From contig JAEYSS010000220.1 of assembly GCA_023434425.1 (NCBI GenBank), positions 1-64,000 of the forward strand: a stretch of DNA of 64,000 bases, written 5' to 3'. The first letter of the stretch is position 1. Every line of letters begins with the position of its first letter. The stretch comes from Pseudomonadota bacterium (GTDB lineage Bacteria; Pseudomonadota; Alphaproteobacteria; Ferrovibrionales; Ferrovibrionaceae). The position numbers and the translations under genes were made by a program. Below, piece after piece: positions 26,204-34,366 of this stretch. The notes beneath the pieces were generated by a model. That model saw only the letters and a list, made by a program, of their open reading frames with translations. It ran no database searches and had not been told where the DNA came from.

Positions 26204-28045
26204 ATGTGCGGCATCGCAGGATATATCGGCCCCTCTCCGCTGCCGGCGACGCGTCTGGATGCCTGCCAGCGGCTGATGCGCCGGCGCGGCCCCGATGGCA
26301 ACGATCGCGCCAGTTTTGTCACGCCCGACGGCCGGCATGTCGCCTTGCTGCATAGCCGGCTGGCGATCCTCGATCTCGACCCGCGCGCCAACCAGCCGTT
26401 CCGCGCTGGCGATACCGCGCTGGTCTTCAACGGTGAGATCTACAACTACCGTGAACTACGCGATGGCTATCAGCGTCAGGGCGGCGATCTGGTCAGCACT
26501 GGCGATACCGAGATCCTCGCCCGCCTGCTGGACCGCGATGGCGCGGAAACCACGCTGGCGGCCTGCGAAGGCATGTATGCCCTTGCAGCCTACGACACGC
26601 AGACGGGGCAACTCACGCTGGCCCGCGACCGTTTCGGCGAGAAGCCGCTGTGGCTGATCCGCCGCAACGGCACCGTCTATTTTGGCTCCGAGCCGAAATT
26701 CCTGTTTGCTCTGATGGGTGAGCGCCCGCCCATCGACCGCCGTCACCTGCGCCGCTACCTGGTGAATGGCTACAAGTCACTCTACAAGACCCGGGCCAGT
26801 TTCTTCGAGGGCATGGAAGAGCTTCCCGCCGGCCATATCGGCGTCGTCGGCCCCGGCGGCGCATGGCGTGAATATCCGCACTGGCGGCCGCGCTTCCATG
26901 CCGCCGAAAGCGACATGTCCTATGCTGAAGCCGTGGCTGGCACCCGCGAACGCTTGATCCGCTCGGTGGAATTACGATTGCGTGCCGACGTGCCAGTCGC
27001 CTTCTGTCTGTCCGGCGGCATCGACTCCAATGCCTTGATCGGCATCGCCAAGCAGGTGCTGGGCTATGACGTGCACGGCTTCACCATCATGAATACCGAT
27101 GAGCGCTACGAAGAGCGCGAGATGGTGGAGACCTCCGTCCGGCAATTGGGCCTCAGGCACACGCCGATCCCGATCGAGACCGCCGACTTCATGCCCCGGC
27201 TGCGCGACCTGATCCGCCAGCATGATGCCCCGGTCTACACCATCACCTATTTCGCCCAATGGGACCTGATGCAGGCAGTGGGCAAGGGCGGCTACAAGGT
27301 CTCGGTCAGCGGGACTGGCGCCGACGAACTGTTCAGCGGCTATTTCGACCATCACAACGCCTATCTGGCCGCCATGGCCGCCAGTGATCCCACGCGCCAC
27401 GCTGAGGCGCTGGCCGAATGGCGTGCCGCCGTCGCCCCGATCGTACGCAATCCCTATCTGCAGGACCCCGATCTGTTCGTGCGCCGGCCATTCTGCCGCG
27501 ACCACATCTATCTGGATGCCGATGTCTTCTCCGACATCCTGGTCGACCCGTTCCGCGAGGCTTTCGCCGAGCAGAACTATGCCGACCAGCTGCTGCGCAA
27601 CCGCATGAACAACGAGCTATTCCATGAAAGCGTGCCGGTCATCCTGCATGAGGACGACCTCAATGCGATGTATTATTCGATCGAGAACCGGTCGCCGTTC
27701 CTTGACACCCCGCTGTTCGATTTCGCCCAGCAGATTCCGACCCGTCACCTGGTGCAGCGCGGCCGTGCCAAGTCGGTCCTGCGCGAGGCCGTGCGCGGCA
27801 TCGCCCCGGATGCGGTCCTCGACAATCCGCGCAAGGTCGGCTTTAACGCGCCGCTGCTGGACTATCTGGATGTGAAAGACCCAGCCGTGATGGCGGACCT
27901 GCTGTCCGACAGCCCGGTCTGGGACATCATCCGCAAGGATGCCATCAGCGAAATGCTGCAGGAGATCCACCTGCCGAACAGCCGCAGCAAGTTCCTGTTC
28001 AACTTCCTCAATGCCAAACTCTTCATGGAGGAGTTCGCGGCATGA
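26204..28045 (+). CDS. asnB: Asparagine synthase-like glutamine amidotransferase (copy 1, intact)
   Basis: The 613-residue protein has a class II glutaminase domain followed by an ATP pyrophosphatase domain. The catalytic Cys is residue 2 (MCGIAGY); RLAILD, FNGEIYNYREL and RDRFGEKPLW support an active glutaminase. The PP-loop SGGIDSN is near residue 270 and GTGADELFSGY near 370. Members in glycan loci amidate a carboxyl group of a sugar or attached amino acid rather than aspartate. It lies between the first NeuB-like synthase and a WbuX-like amidotransferase whose ATG overlaps its stop, so an amidation step on the glycan is likely; this is inference. Confidence 0.87.
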   Translation: MCGIAGYIGPSPLPATRLDACQRLMRRRGPDGNDRASFVTPDGRHVALLHSRLAILDLDPRANQPFRAGDTALVFNGEIYNYRELRDGYQRQGGDLVSTGDTEILARLLDRDGAETTLAACEGMYALAAYDTQTGQLTLARDRFGEKPLWLIRRNGTVYFGSEPKFLFALMGERPPIDRRHLRRYLVNGYKSLYKTRASFFEGMEELPAGHIGVVGPGGAWREYPHWRPRFHAAESDMSYAEAVAGTRERLIRSVELRLRADVPVAFCLSGGIDSNALIGIAKQVLGYDVHGFTIMNTDERYEEREMVETSVRQLGLRHTPIPIETADFMPRLRDLIRQHDAPVYTITYFAQWDLMQAVGKGGYKVSVSGTGADELFSGYFDHHNAYLAAMAASDPTRHAEALAEWRAAVAPIVRNPYLQDPDLFVRRPFCRDHIYLDADVFSDILVDPFREAFAEQNYADQLLRNRMNNELFHESVPVILHEDDLNAMYYSIENRSPFLDTPLFDFAQQIPTRHLVQRGRAKSVLREAVRGIAPDAVLDNPRKVGFNAPLLDYLDVKDPAVMADLLSDSPVWDIIRKDAISEMLQEIHLPNSRSKFLFNFLNAKLFMEEFAA

Positions 28046-29184
28046 AGTGGTGCCAGAGCTGCGTCCTGCCGGATACCCGCCCCAATCTGGTGATCGGCGC
28101 CGATGGCATCTGCAACGCCTGTAATAGCCATGGCCAGAAGCGCAGCATCGACTGGGTGTCGCGTGGCGAGCAACTGCGCAATGTAGTGGTCGCGGCGAAA
28201 CAGCAGGCGGCTTCCAGCGGCTATGACTGCTTGATCCCGGTCTCCGGTGGCAAGGACAGCACCTGGCAGGTTGTGAAATGCCTGGAACTCGGCCTGCGCC
28301 CGCTTGCCGTGACCTGGAAGACGCCAGCGCGAACGGCCATCGGCCAGAAGAACCTGCAAAACCTGATCTCGCTTGGCGTCGACCATATCGACTGGCAGGT
28401 CAATCCCAGGGCCGAAGCCAAATTCATGCTGAAGGCTTTCAAGCGCTTCGGCTCCACCGCCATTCCGATGCATATGGCGCTCTTCAATATCCCGCTGACC
28501 CTGGCGGTGCGCTTCCACATTCCGCTGGTCGTCTGGGGTGAGAATTCCGCTTTCGAATATGGCGCCCGCGACGAGGCTCATACCGGCTTCCGCCTCGATC
28601 ACCAGTGGCTGCGCACCTATGGCGTCACCCATGGCACCACGGCCGTAGACTGGATCGACGACGATCTAACAGAAAAGGAACTGGCCTCGTATTTCGGTCC
28701 CTCCGCGCAAGACATGGTTGCCGCCGGCACCCGCGCGATCTTCTTGGGCTATTACCTAGAATGGGATCCGGTCGAGACCAAACGGGTGGCCCAAGCGCAC
28801 GGCTTTAGTGCCGACAGCAAGGGACCGCGCACCGGGTATTACGATTTCGCCGATATCGACGACGATTTCATCGCCATTCACCATTGGATGAAGTGGTACA
28901 AGTTCGGCTTCACCCGGCTGTTCGACAACCTTTCGCTCGAGATCCGCAACGGCCGACTGGGCCGCCCGGAGGCGCTTGAGGTTCTGCGCAAACTCGGCGA
29001 GCAACGTCCCAGCGGGGATATCCGCAAGTTCTGCGCCTTCTCCGGCATCACCGAAGCGGACTTCTACTGCATCGCGGAAACCTTCCGCAATCACGACATC
29101 TGGCAGCGCCGCGCCGACGGCGCCTGGCACATGCCGGATTTCCTCTTGCAGGACTGGCCCTGGCTGGAAACGGTCAACGCATGA
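28042..29184 (+). CDS. N-acetyl sugar amidotransferase, WbuX/PseA family (stand-alone copy)
   Basis: The 380-residue protein has two CxxC pairs at its N-terminus (C4/C7 and C24/C27), probably binding zinc, and the PP-loop SGGKDS at residues 68-73. The remaining sequence (WGENSAFEYG, GYYLEWDP, HHWMKWYKFGFTR) follows WbuX/PseA/WbpG, which convert a sugar N-acetyl group to an acetamidino group with ATP and ammonia. Relatives usually get ammonia from HisH/HisF-like partners; here those lie 6.5 kb downstream. It overlaps AsnB and the next gene by ATGA. A second copy is fused to HisF at 36350. Confidence 0.9.
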   Translation: MKWCQSCVLPDTRPNLVIGADGICNACNSHGQKRSIDWVSRGEQLRNVVVAAKQQAASSGYDCLIPVSGGKDSTWQVVKCLELGLRPLAVTWKTPARTAIGQKNLQNLISLGVDHIDWQVNPRAEAKFMLKAFKRFGSTAIPMHMALFNIPLTLAVRFHIPLVVWGENSAFEYGARDEAHTGFRLDHQWLRTYGVTHGTTAVDWIDDDLTEKELASYFGPSAQDMVAAGTRAIFLGYYLEWDPVETKRVAQAHGFSADSKGPRTGYYDFADIDDDFIAIHHWMKWYKFGFTRLFDNLSLEIRNGRLGRPEALEVLRKLGEQRPSGDIRKFCAFSGITEADFYCIAETFRNHDIWQRRADGAWHMPDFLLQDWPWLETVNA

Positions 29185-29570
29185 AAATCAACATCAAGGA
29201 TCCGCCGCGCGGCTTCACCGTCGGCAACTCTGTCCGCTTCGAGATGCGCGATTGTGGTAACATCACACTGTCGCCGGATGAACAAGTGACCTTCGTGACG
29301 CCGGCCGGCGGTGAGTTCGACGTGGCCCGCAAGGATTGGGGCTTCTACGCCACGCCAAGCCTGAACGGTCGCCTGCCGCAATTCGGCCTGCGCACCGCGC
29401 TGATCCGCAATACCATGACTGGCCGCTATTTCATCCTGCTGGTGGAAAAGGGCCGCGAAAGCAACTTCGACGCTTACCTGATCCAGGAAAGCTGCGTGGT
29501 GGTGTCCTGGCTGGATAGCACGGAGGCGTTGGACAACCTGCGTCTGGCGCTGGAAGCGGCCGGCAAGTGA
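29181..29570 (+). CDS. Small conserved-looking protein of unknown function
   Basis: The 129-residue product is not one I recognise. It starts MKINIKDPPRGFTVGN and has one stretch rich in alternating hydrophobic residues (DEQVTFVTPAGGEFDVARKDWGF is split here as DEQVTFVTPAG and EFDVARKDWGF), then YFILLVEKG and a final helix (LDNLRLALEAAGK). It has no signal peptide or membrane segment, so it is probably cytoplasmic. It is overlapped by ATGA with the WbuX-like gene upstream and GTGA with a methyltransferase downstream. That coupling and its base composition support a real gene, perhaps an accessory subunit of the amidation step. Confidence 0.72.
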   Translation: MKINIKDPPRGFTVGNSVRFEMRDCGNITLSPDEQVTFVTPAGGEFDVARKDWGFYATPSLNGRLPQFGLRTALIRNTMTGRYFILLVEKGRESNFDAYLIQESCVVVSWLDSTEALDNLRLALEAAGK

Positions 29571-30418
29571 CATTGCAGGCGACATTGCGCTGCCCCTGCC
29601 GTGGCAGTTGCCTGGAGGCGGCCTTTCAGTATGAAGCGCCGCCGGAGCTGGAAACCCGCTTCGATCTCGGCGGCCAGCCCTATCGTCGCGGTTACGACCG
29701 CTGCACGGCCTGCGATCACTGGTTCGGCCGTCACGACCTCGATCTCAGTGGCCTCTACAGCGCCGATTACGTGAATGCTACCTACGGAGACAGCGCCGGC
29801 CTGCGCCAGGGGTTCCAGAAGATCATGGCATTGCCGCCGGAGCTTTCCGACAACCGCCAGCGCGTCGCCCGCTTGCGTGCCTTCGCAAACGAGCGCGGCC
29901 TGAGCGAGACGGCGCAGCCAAGCCTGCTAGATGTTGGTGCTGGCCTCGGCGTCTTTCCTGCCGCGATGCGCGAGGCCGGCTGGTCGGTCAGCGCACTCGA
30001 GATGGATGTCCGCATGGTAAAGCATCTGCGTGACGCCGTCGGTATCGAGGCGCAGGCAGAAAACCTGCTTGCTCAGCCGACCGATGGCGCGCGCTACGAC
30101 GCGATCACCTTCAACAAGGTGCTCGAGCATGTGGAAGATCCACTGCCGATGGTCGTGCATGCCGCGCGTCTGCTATCGGATCGCGGCTTCATCTATATCG
30201 AGCTACCCGATGTCGCCGCCGCCTGCGAAGGCCCAGGCCGCGAAGAATTCTTCATCGAACATCACCACGTCTTCAGCCCGGCTTCCATCGCCATGCTGTT
30301 CGAACGGGCGGGACTGACCCCGCTGGCGATCGAGCGGCTACGCGAACCAAGCGGCAAATTTACCCTGCGCGGCTTCGGCCTGCCGCTTCCGGCAGGCGCC
30401 GCCCGCGCCACTTCCTGA
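29567..30418 (+). CDS. SAM-dependent methyltransferase (paralogue of 50366)
   Basis: The 283-residue protein starts at GTG 29567 (GTGA overlap). N-terminal cysteines (CPC, CTAC) suggest a small zinc site. The SAM motif is LLDVGAGLGVFP near residue 124, with FNKVLEHVEDPLPM near 185 and FIYIELPDV. The EHHHVFSPASIAMLFERAGL and LREPSGKFTLR segments match the protein at 50366 closely enough to call them paralogues. The target may be an O- or N-position of the amidated sugar; that is not shown. Confidence 0.82.
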   Translation: MTLQATLRCPCRGSCLEAAFQYEAPPELETRFDLGGQPYRRGYDRCTACDHWFGRHDLDLSGLYSADYVNATYGDSAGLRQGFQKIMALPPELSDNRQRVARLRAFANERGLSETAQPSLLDVGAGLGVFPAAMREAGWSVSALEMDVRMVKHLRDAVGIEAQAENLLAQPTDGARYDAITFNKVLEHVEDPLPMVVHAARLLSDRGFIYIELPDVAAACEGPGREEFFIEHHHVFSPASIAMLFERAGLTPLAIERLREPSGKFTLRGFGLPLPAGAARATS

Positions 30419-30431
30419 TGGATTACCTGTC

Positions 30432-31550
30432 GTGACCTATCGCTGGAACAGGATCGGGCCGCTTGACCGCGCACCGGCCAGACATTTCCAGGAATCCTGG
30501 ATCCGTGAGGCGCCGGACGGCAGCAGCGTGCGGCACGATGTGCAGGTCACCATCGGCAAGCCCTTCGACGTGCTGTCGCTGAAAGGCACCGATCTGGAGG
30601 AATGGCGCTCCTATGCCCGCTTCCTGGACGAGACGGCTGCACGCCTCTATGCCACCGGCGCGCCGCGCCAGACCATCACGCAGTGTCCCTGCTGCGACCT
30701 CGATACCCGGGCGGCCGCCAAGGCCTTCGCGGCCTTCGGCGTGGATTACCATCAATGCGCCACCTGCGGGCATGTCTTCGTGCGCGACCAGCCCCGCCGC
30801 ACCGACCTGGAAACCAATTTCGAGGAATCCGCAGAACACAGCGCCGCCTATACCGACCGCGCGGCGGCCGAACGCCGGGTCGCCGCCATCGCGGCGCCGA
30901 AGCTGGTCTGGGCACAGGACCATTACCGCCGCCTGCATGGCCGGGATGCCGTCACCGGCCTGGACATCGGCGCCGGCGGCGGGCATTTCGTGGCTGCCAT
31001 GCGACGCGCCGGCATGAATGCCGCGGGCTATGAACTGTCCGCCGCCTCGCGGCATTTTGCCCGCGAGGCCTTCGGCATCGACCTGCGCGCCGGCGACTTC
31101 TCCGCCGCGCCGCCCAGCCCCGTCGAGTTGCTGACGCTGTGGGGAGTGCTGGAATACGTGCCCGATCCGCAGCGGCTGCTGAAGGCGGCCCGCCAGCACC
31201 TTTCGCCGGACAATGGCCTGTTGATCGTCGAGGTCCCGCGCTTTACCGCCATCGGAACCCGCGCCCAGTCCGCCAAAGGCGCGGTGGTGGCTCGGCATAT
31301 GGATCCGACCAGCCATGTGAATGCCTTCACCGACAGTTCCCTGGCGGAGGCGTTGGCTCTGAGCGGCTTCGCGCCGGTGGCCGCCTGGTATTTCGGCATG
31401 GACGCCTATGAAATGCTGTGCCAGATCGCCCTGCGTCGGAACGATGCCACGCTGATCGACGAGATGGCAGATCTGATTCCCCTGCTGCAGGACGGCTTCG
31501 ACCAGGGGCGCCAGTGCGACGACCTGGTCATCGCCGCTCGCCCCATCTGA
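30432..31550 (+). CDS. SAM-dependent methyltransferase with zinc-ribbon-like insert
   Basis: The 372-residue protein starts at GTG 30432. About 75 residues of uncharacterised N-terminus precede two cysteine pairs (CPCC near 82, CATCGHV near 109), then the SAM motif GLDIGAGGGHFVAAM near 178. TLWGVLEYVPDPQRLL near 236 and GLLIVEVPRF near 262 complete the methyltransferase fold. The last 100 residues include a DPTSHVNAFT segment typical of family-23 methyltransferases. The substrate is not known. Confidence 0.8.
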   Translation: MTYRWNRIGPLDRAPARHFQESWIREAPDGSSVRHDVQVTIGKPFDVLSLKGTDLEEWRSYARFLDETAARLYATGAPRQTITQCPCCDLDTRAAAKAFAAFGVDYHQCATCGHVFVRDQPRRTDLETNFEESAEHSAAYTDRAAAERRVAAIAAPKLVWAQDHYRRLHGRDAVTGLDIGAGGGHFVAAMRRAGMNAAGYELSAASRHFAREAFGIDLRAGDFSAAPPSPVELLTLWGVLEYVPDPQRLLKAARQHLSPDNGLLIVEVPRFTAIGTRAQSAKGAVVARHMDPTSHVNAFTDSSLAEALALSGFAPVAAWYFGMDAYEMLCQIALRRNDATLIDEMADLIPLLQDGFDQGRQCDDLVIAARPI

Positions 31551-31566
31551 GCCTGCCTCTGTAACG

Positions 31567-32733
31567 ATGACCCCGCGCCCGCTTTTCATTTTCGGCATCG
31601 CCCGTTCCGGCACCAACCTGCTGGCCGGCATGCTTAATGCGCATCCGCAGGCGACGGTGATGCTGGATCCGCTGATGCCGCTATTCCGGCTCTGGCGCAA
31701 TGCCGCCCTGGTCCGCGCCGGGCTGGATGTAGCGCCCGGCCTGCCCTTCCAGGACGGCTATTTTCAGAAGCAGGGCACCGCCATGCTGGATGCCGTTCTA
31801 GAGACGGATACGCGCCATGCCGTGTCTGCCAGCCAATTGCCGGATCTGACGGCGGCGGTGCAGGCTCGCATGGCGCTGGAGCATCCTGACCTGATCTCGA
31901 TCATGGATGGCTGGCAGGGCGACACCGTGGATGCCCTGCTCAGGGATGCCATGGACCGGTTCGCGGCCGGGCTTCCCGCGCAGGATGGCGGTCGCGCCTG
32001 GCTCGGCATCAAGGAAGTCTGGATCTCGGACTTCCTCCCCGCCCTGGCGCGCGCCCTGCCCGAAGCCCGCTTCCTGCTGATCGAGCGCGACCCACGCGGG
32101 GTGCTGGCCTCGTTGATCGGCCTGGCGCGCAAGGATGCCAGCCAGGCAGCGCATCTGGTCTCCTATCTGCGGCACTGGCGCAAATCGGCGGTACTGGCGC
32201 AGCGTTTTTCCAGCCTGCCGGAATTCTCCGGCCGGCTGCGTGTCGTCTCCTATGAGGAGCTGGCGCAAACGCCCGCCGCCACAATTGGCCGGGTCGCCAA
32301 CTTCCTCGACCTGGAGGCCGATGAAACCATGCTAAGGCCACGCTCCGTTGATGGCAGCGCGCGCGCGGCCAATACCAGCTTCTCGGCCTCGACGCCTATC
32401 AGCACGCAGTCAGTAGAACAGTGGCGCAAGGTGTTGTCGGAAGACGAAACAGCGCTGATAGAGACGCTCTGCGGGCCGGAAATGCGACTGTCGGGCTATA
32501 CCCCTGCCTCCGCGGCCGACACCTGCAGCCCGGCGGTTCGCCGCGCCTGGATCCAGGCCGACAAGCAACCGGGCAGCTGGCGCAGCGATGCCGGCGACCT
32601 AGGCTTCGACCTCGCCTTCGAGACGCTGCGCCGCCAGCTGCTGGAACAGAAAGACGCGGAAGTCGATGCGACCCTGATCCGACGCTGCTTCCTGTTCGAA
32701 GACACCTACCGCCTTTTGCGCTCCACATACTGA
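31567..32733 (+). CDS. PAPS-dependent sulfotransferase
   Basis: The 388-residue protein begins with the 5'-phosphosulfate-binding loop GIARSGTNLLAG (near residues 10-21). The 3'-phosphate-binding segment IERDPRGVLASL is near residue 172. It has no signal peptide, so it should act in the cytoplasm on a sugar or lipid-linked intermediate, using PAPS. A CysN/CysC-type gene for PAPS synthesis lies at the right edge of the window. The C-terminal 100 residues are not recognisable. Sulfation of the glycan is the likely role. Confidence 0.82.
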   Translation: MTPRPLFIFGIARSGTNLLAGMLNAHPQATVMLDPLMPLFRLWRNAALVRAGLDVAPGLPFQDGYFQKQGTAMLDAVLETDTRHAVSASQLPDLTAAVQARMALEHPDLISIMDGWQGDTVDALLRDAMDRFAAGLPAQDGGRAWLGIKEVWISDFLPALARALPEARFLLIERDPRGVLASLIGLARKDASQAAHLVSYLRHWRKSAVLAQRFSSLPEFSGRLRVVSYEELAQTPAATIGRVANFLDLEADETMLRPRSVDGSARAANTSFSASTPISTQSVEQWRKVLSEDETALIETLCGPEMRLSGYTPASAADTCSPAVRRAWIQADKQPGSWRSDAGDLGFDLAFETLRRQLLEQKDAEVDATLIRRCFLFEDTYRLLRSTY

Positions 32734-32750
32734 TACCGACGGGCACCAAG

Positions 32751-33500
32751 ATGACGAAAGATTTCAGCTACCAGGAATATGTGACCGACAAGGAGTTTCT
32801 GGACGACTACAATGCCTATCAGGCTCGCTACGCCACCAACATCCGGGAAAGCGACAAGGTCATCATCGCGATGATCGACAAGATGGTGGCTCAGGCAGGT
32901 GGCCGCAAACTCCGCATCCTCGACATCGGCTGCTCAACCGGCAACCTGCTGCTACACCTCAAGCGCATGGTGCCGAATGCCGACTATGTTGGCGGCGACC
33001 TGGCGCTGTCCTCCCTTGAGCAATGCCGTAAGAATCCCGATCTCGCCGGCATTGCCTTCGAACAACTCGACATCACCAAGCTGCCGGCCGACTCCTACGA
33101 TGTCGTGATCGTCAACGCAGTCCTCTATATGTTCGATGAGGCGCAATACGACCAAGCACTGCACAGCATCGCGAACTCCCTGCGGGCCGGCGGCGCCAGC
33201 GTGATCTACGACTTCGCCCATCCCTTCAAGCACCAGAACCTGACCATCCACGAGACCAGCGTGATGCATCCGAACGGCCTGCGTCTGTGCTTCCGGCCGA
33301 TGAAGTACATCGCCAGCCACATGACGGCGAACGGCTTCACCGGCATCGACTTCAACCCGTTCGAGCTGCCGATCGATCTGCCCAAGCCCGGCTTCGACGA
33401 GGAAGTGGTGACCTATACGGTCAACGGCGCGGCAGGTAACCGCATGATGTTCCGCGGGACGCTGTTCCAGCCGTGGTGTCACATGATTGCGCGCAAGTAG
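32751..33500 (+). CDS. SAM-dependent methyltransferase
   Basis: The 249-residue protein from ATG 32751 has LRILDIGCSTGNLLLHL near residue 53, the acidic motif near 75 (YVGGDLAL), and DVVIVNAVLYMFDE near 115. It has no zinc-ribbon. The compact single-domain form fits methyltransf_25/12-type enzymes. It sits between the sulfotransferase and another methyltransferase. The substrate is unknown. Confidence 0.8.
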   Translation: MTKDFSYQEYVTDKEFLDDYNAYQARYATNIRESDKVIIAMIDKMVAQAGGRKLRILDIGCSTGNLLLHLKRMVPNADYVGGDLALSSLEQCRKNPDLAGIAFEQLDITKLPADSYDVVIVNAVLYMFDEAQYDQALHSIANSLRAGGASVIYDFAHPFKHQNLTIHETSVMHPNGLRLCFRPMKYIASHMTANGFTGIDFNPFELPIDLPKPGFDEEVVTYTVNGAAGNRMMFRGTLFQPWCHMIARK

Positions 33501-33525
33501 CTGCAGATGCACCGGGGAGACAGAC

Positions 33526-34356
33526 ATGACAGAGAAGATCGGGACCGATATTCCTGCAAAGTCCTATTGGAAGGAAAAAACCGAGCGTTACCTGGCGAGC
33601 CTTAATGGCCCGTATCACCGGCATCGCCTCGCAATGGTCAAACACCTTCTGCGAGAGACCTCGCTCGCCGGAGCAGCATGTCTCGATTTCGGATGCGGTG
33701 AGGGCATTTTCTCCGGCTATCTTCTCAATCAAGGCGCGACTGTGACCGGTTATGACATCGACGAAACGATGATCACGAAGGCGCAGGAAAACCTCCGGGG
33801 CAGCGCACCGTACGCACAATTCTCGGTCGGGAATGTTGATAGGCTGGCAGATGTTGCCGACTCCAGCATTGATCTAGTTGTCGCGCTGAACGTGCTCGCC
33901 TATTTCAAGCCACAAGAAGAGGCAACCTTTTATCAGCAGTCGCGCAGGATCCTGAAGCCCGGAGGTCACCTACTTATCACGCATTCGAACGAACTGTTCG
34001 ATATGTTCACTTTCAATCGATATACAGTGGCGTTCTTCAAGACCCATTTTTCCCATGCCAACATAGCGGCTGACCCCACATCATTGCTAACGAACCCAGA
34101 TCTTCCGGATCGACAAACTTTCGCCATTCGCGAAAATCCGCTCAACTATCGCTACAAGTTGAAGCGGTACGGTTTCGACGAACGAGAACAGCAATTCGCC
34201 AGCCTACATCCACTCCCACCCCTTCTGATGAAGGGTTGGGATCCGGACGACATCAACGCGCATACGTTCCACGATACATTGAACTGGCCCGACGAAGAAA
34301 AATGGAAGCTGGCATTCATGTGCAGTATGTTTGGCAGCTATTCCAGAAAAGCGTGA
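33526..34356 (+). CDS. SAM-dependent methyltransferase, A+T-rich
   Basis: The 276-residue protein starts at ATG 33526 behind GGGGAGA (33514-33520). The SAM motif is CLDFGCGEGIFSGYLL near residue 47, with YDIDETMI after it and VVALNVLAYFKPQEEA near 115. The segment LFDMFTFNRYTVAFFK is shared in pattern with the methyltransferase at 45849, so the two belong to one subfamily. Its codons are visibly richer in A and T than those of both neighbours, which suggests a separate origin. The substrate is unknown. Confidence 0.82.
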   Translation: MTEKIGTDIPAKSYWKEKTERYLASLNGPYHRHRLAMVKHLLRETSLAGAACLDFGCGEGIFSGYLLNQGATVTGYDIDETMITKAQENLRGSAPYAQFSVGNVDRLADVADSSIDLVVALNVLAYFKPQEEATFYQQSRRILKPGGHLLITHSNELFDMFTFNRYTVAFFKTHFSHANIAADPTSLLTNPDLPDRQTFAIRENPLNYRYKLKRYGFDEREQQFASLHPLPPLLMKGWDPDDINAHTFHDTLNWPDEEKWKLAFMCSMFGSYSRKA

Positions 34357-34366
34357 CGCTATCTCC

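Noticed and set aside
26204..28045. Plain asparagine synthetase for amino acid metabolism
   Set aside because: Its place between a NeuB-like synthase and a sugar amidotransferase, with overlapping reading frames, argues for a glycan role, although the fold alone cannot exclude it.
30423..31700. A 425-codon open frame on the minus strand opposite a methyltransferase
   Set aside because: It mirrors the codon pattern of the + strand gene, has no family motif and cuts across two real gene ends; it is a product of high GC content.
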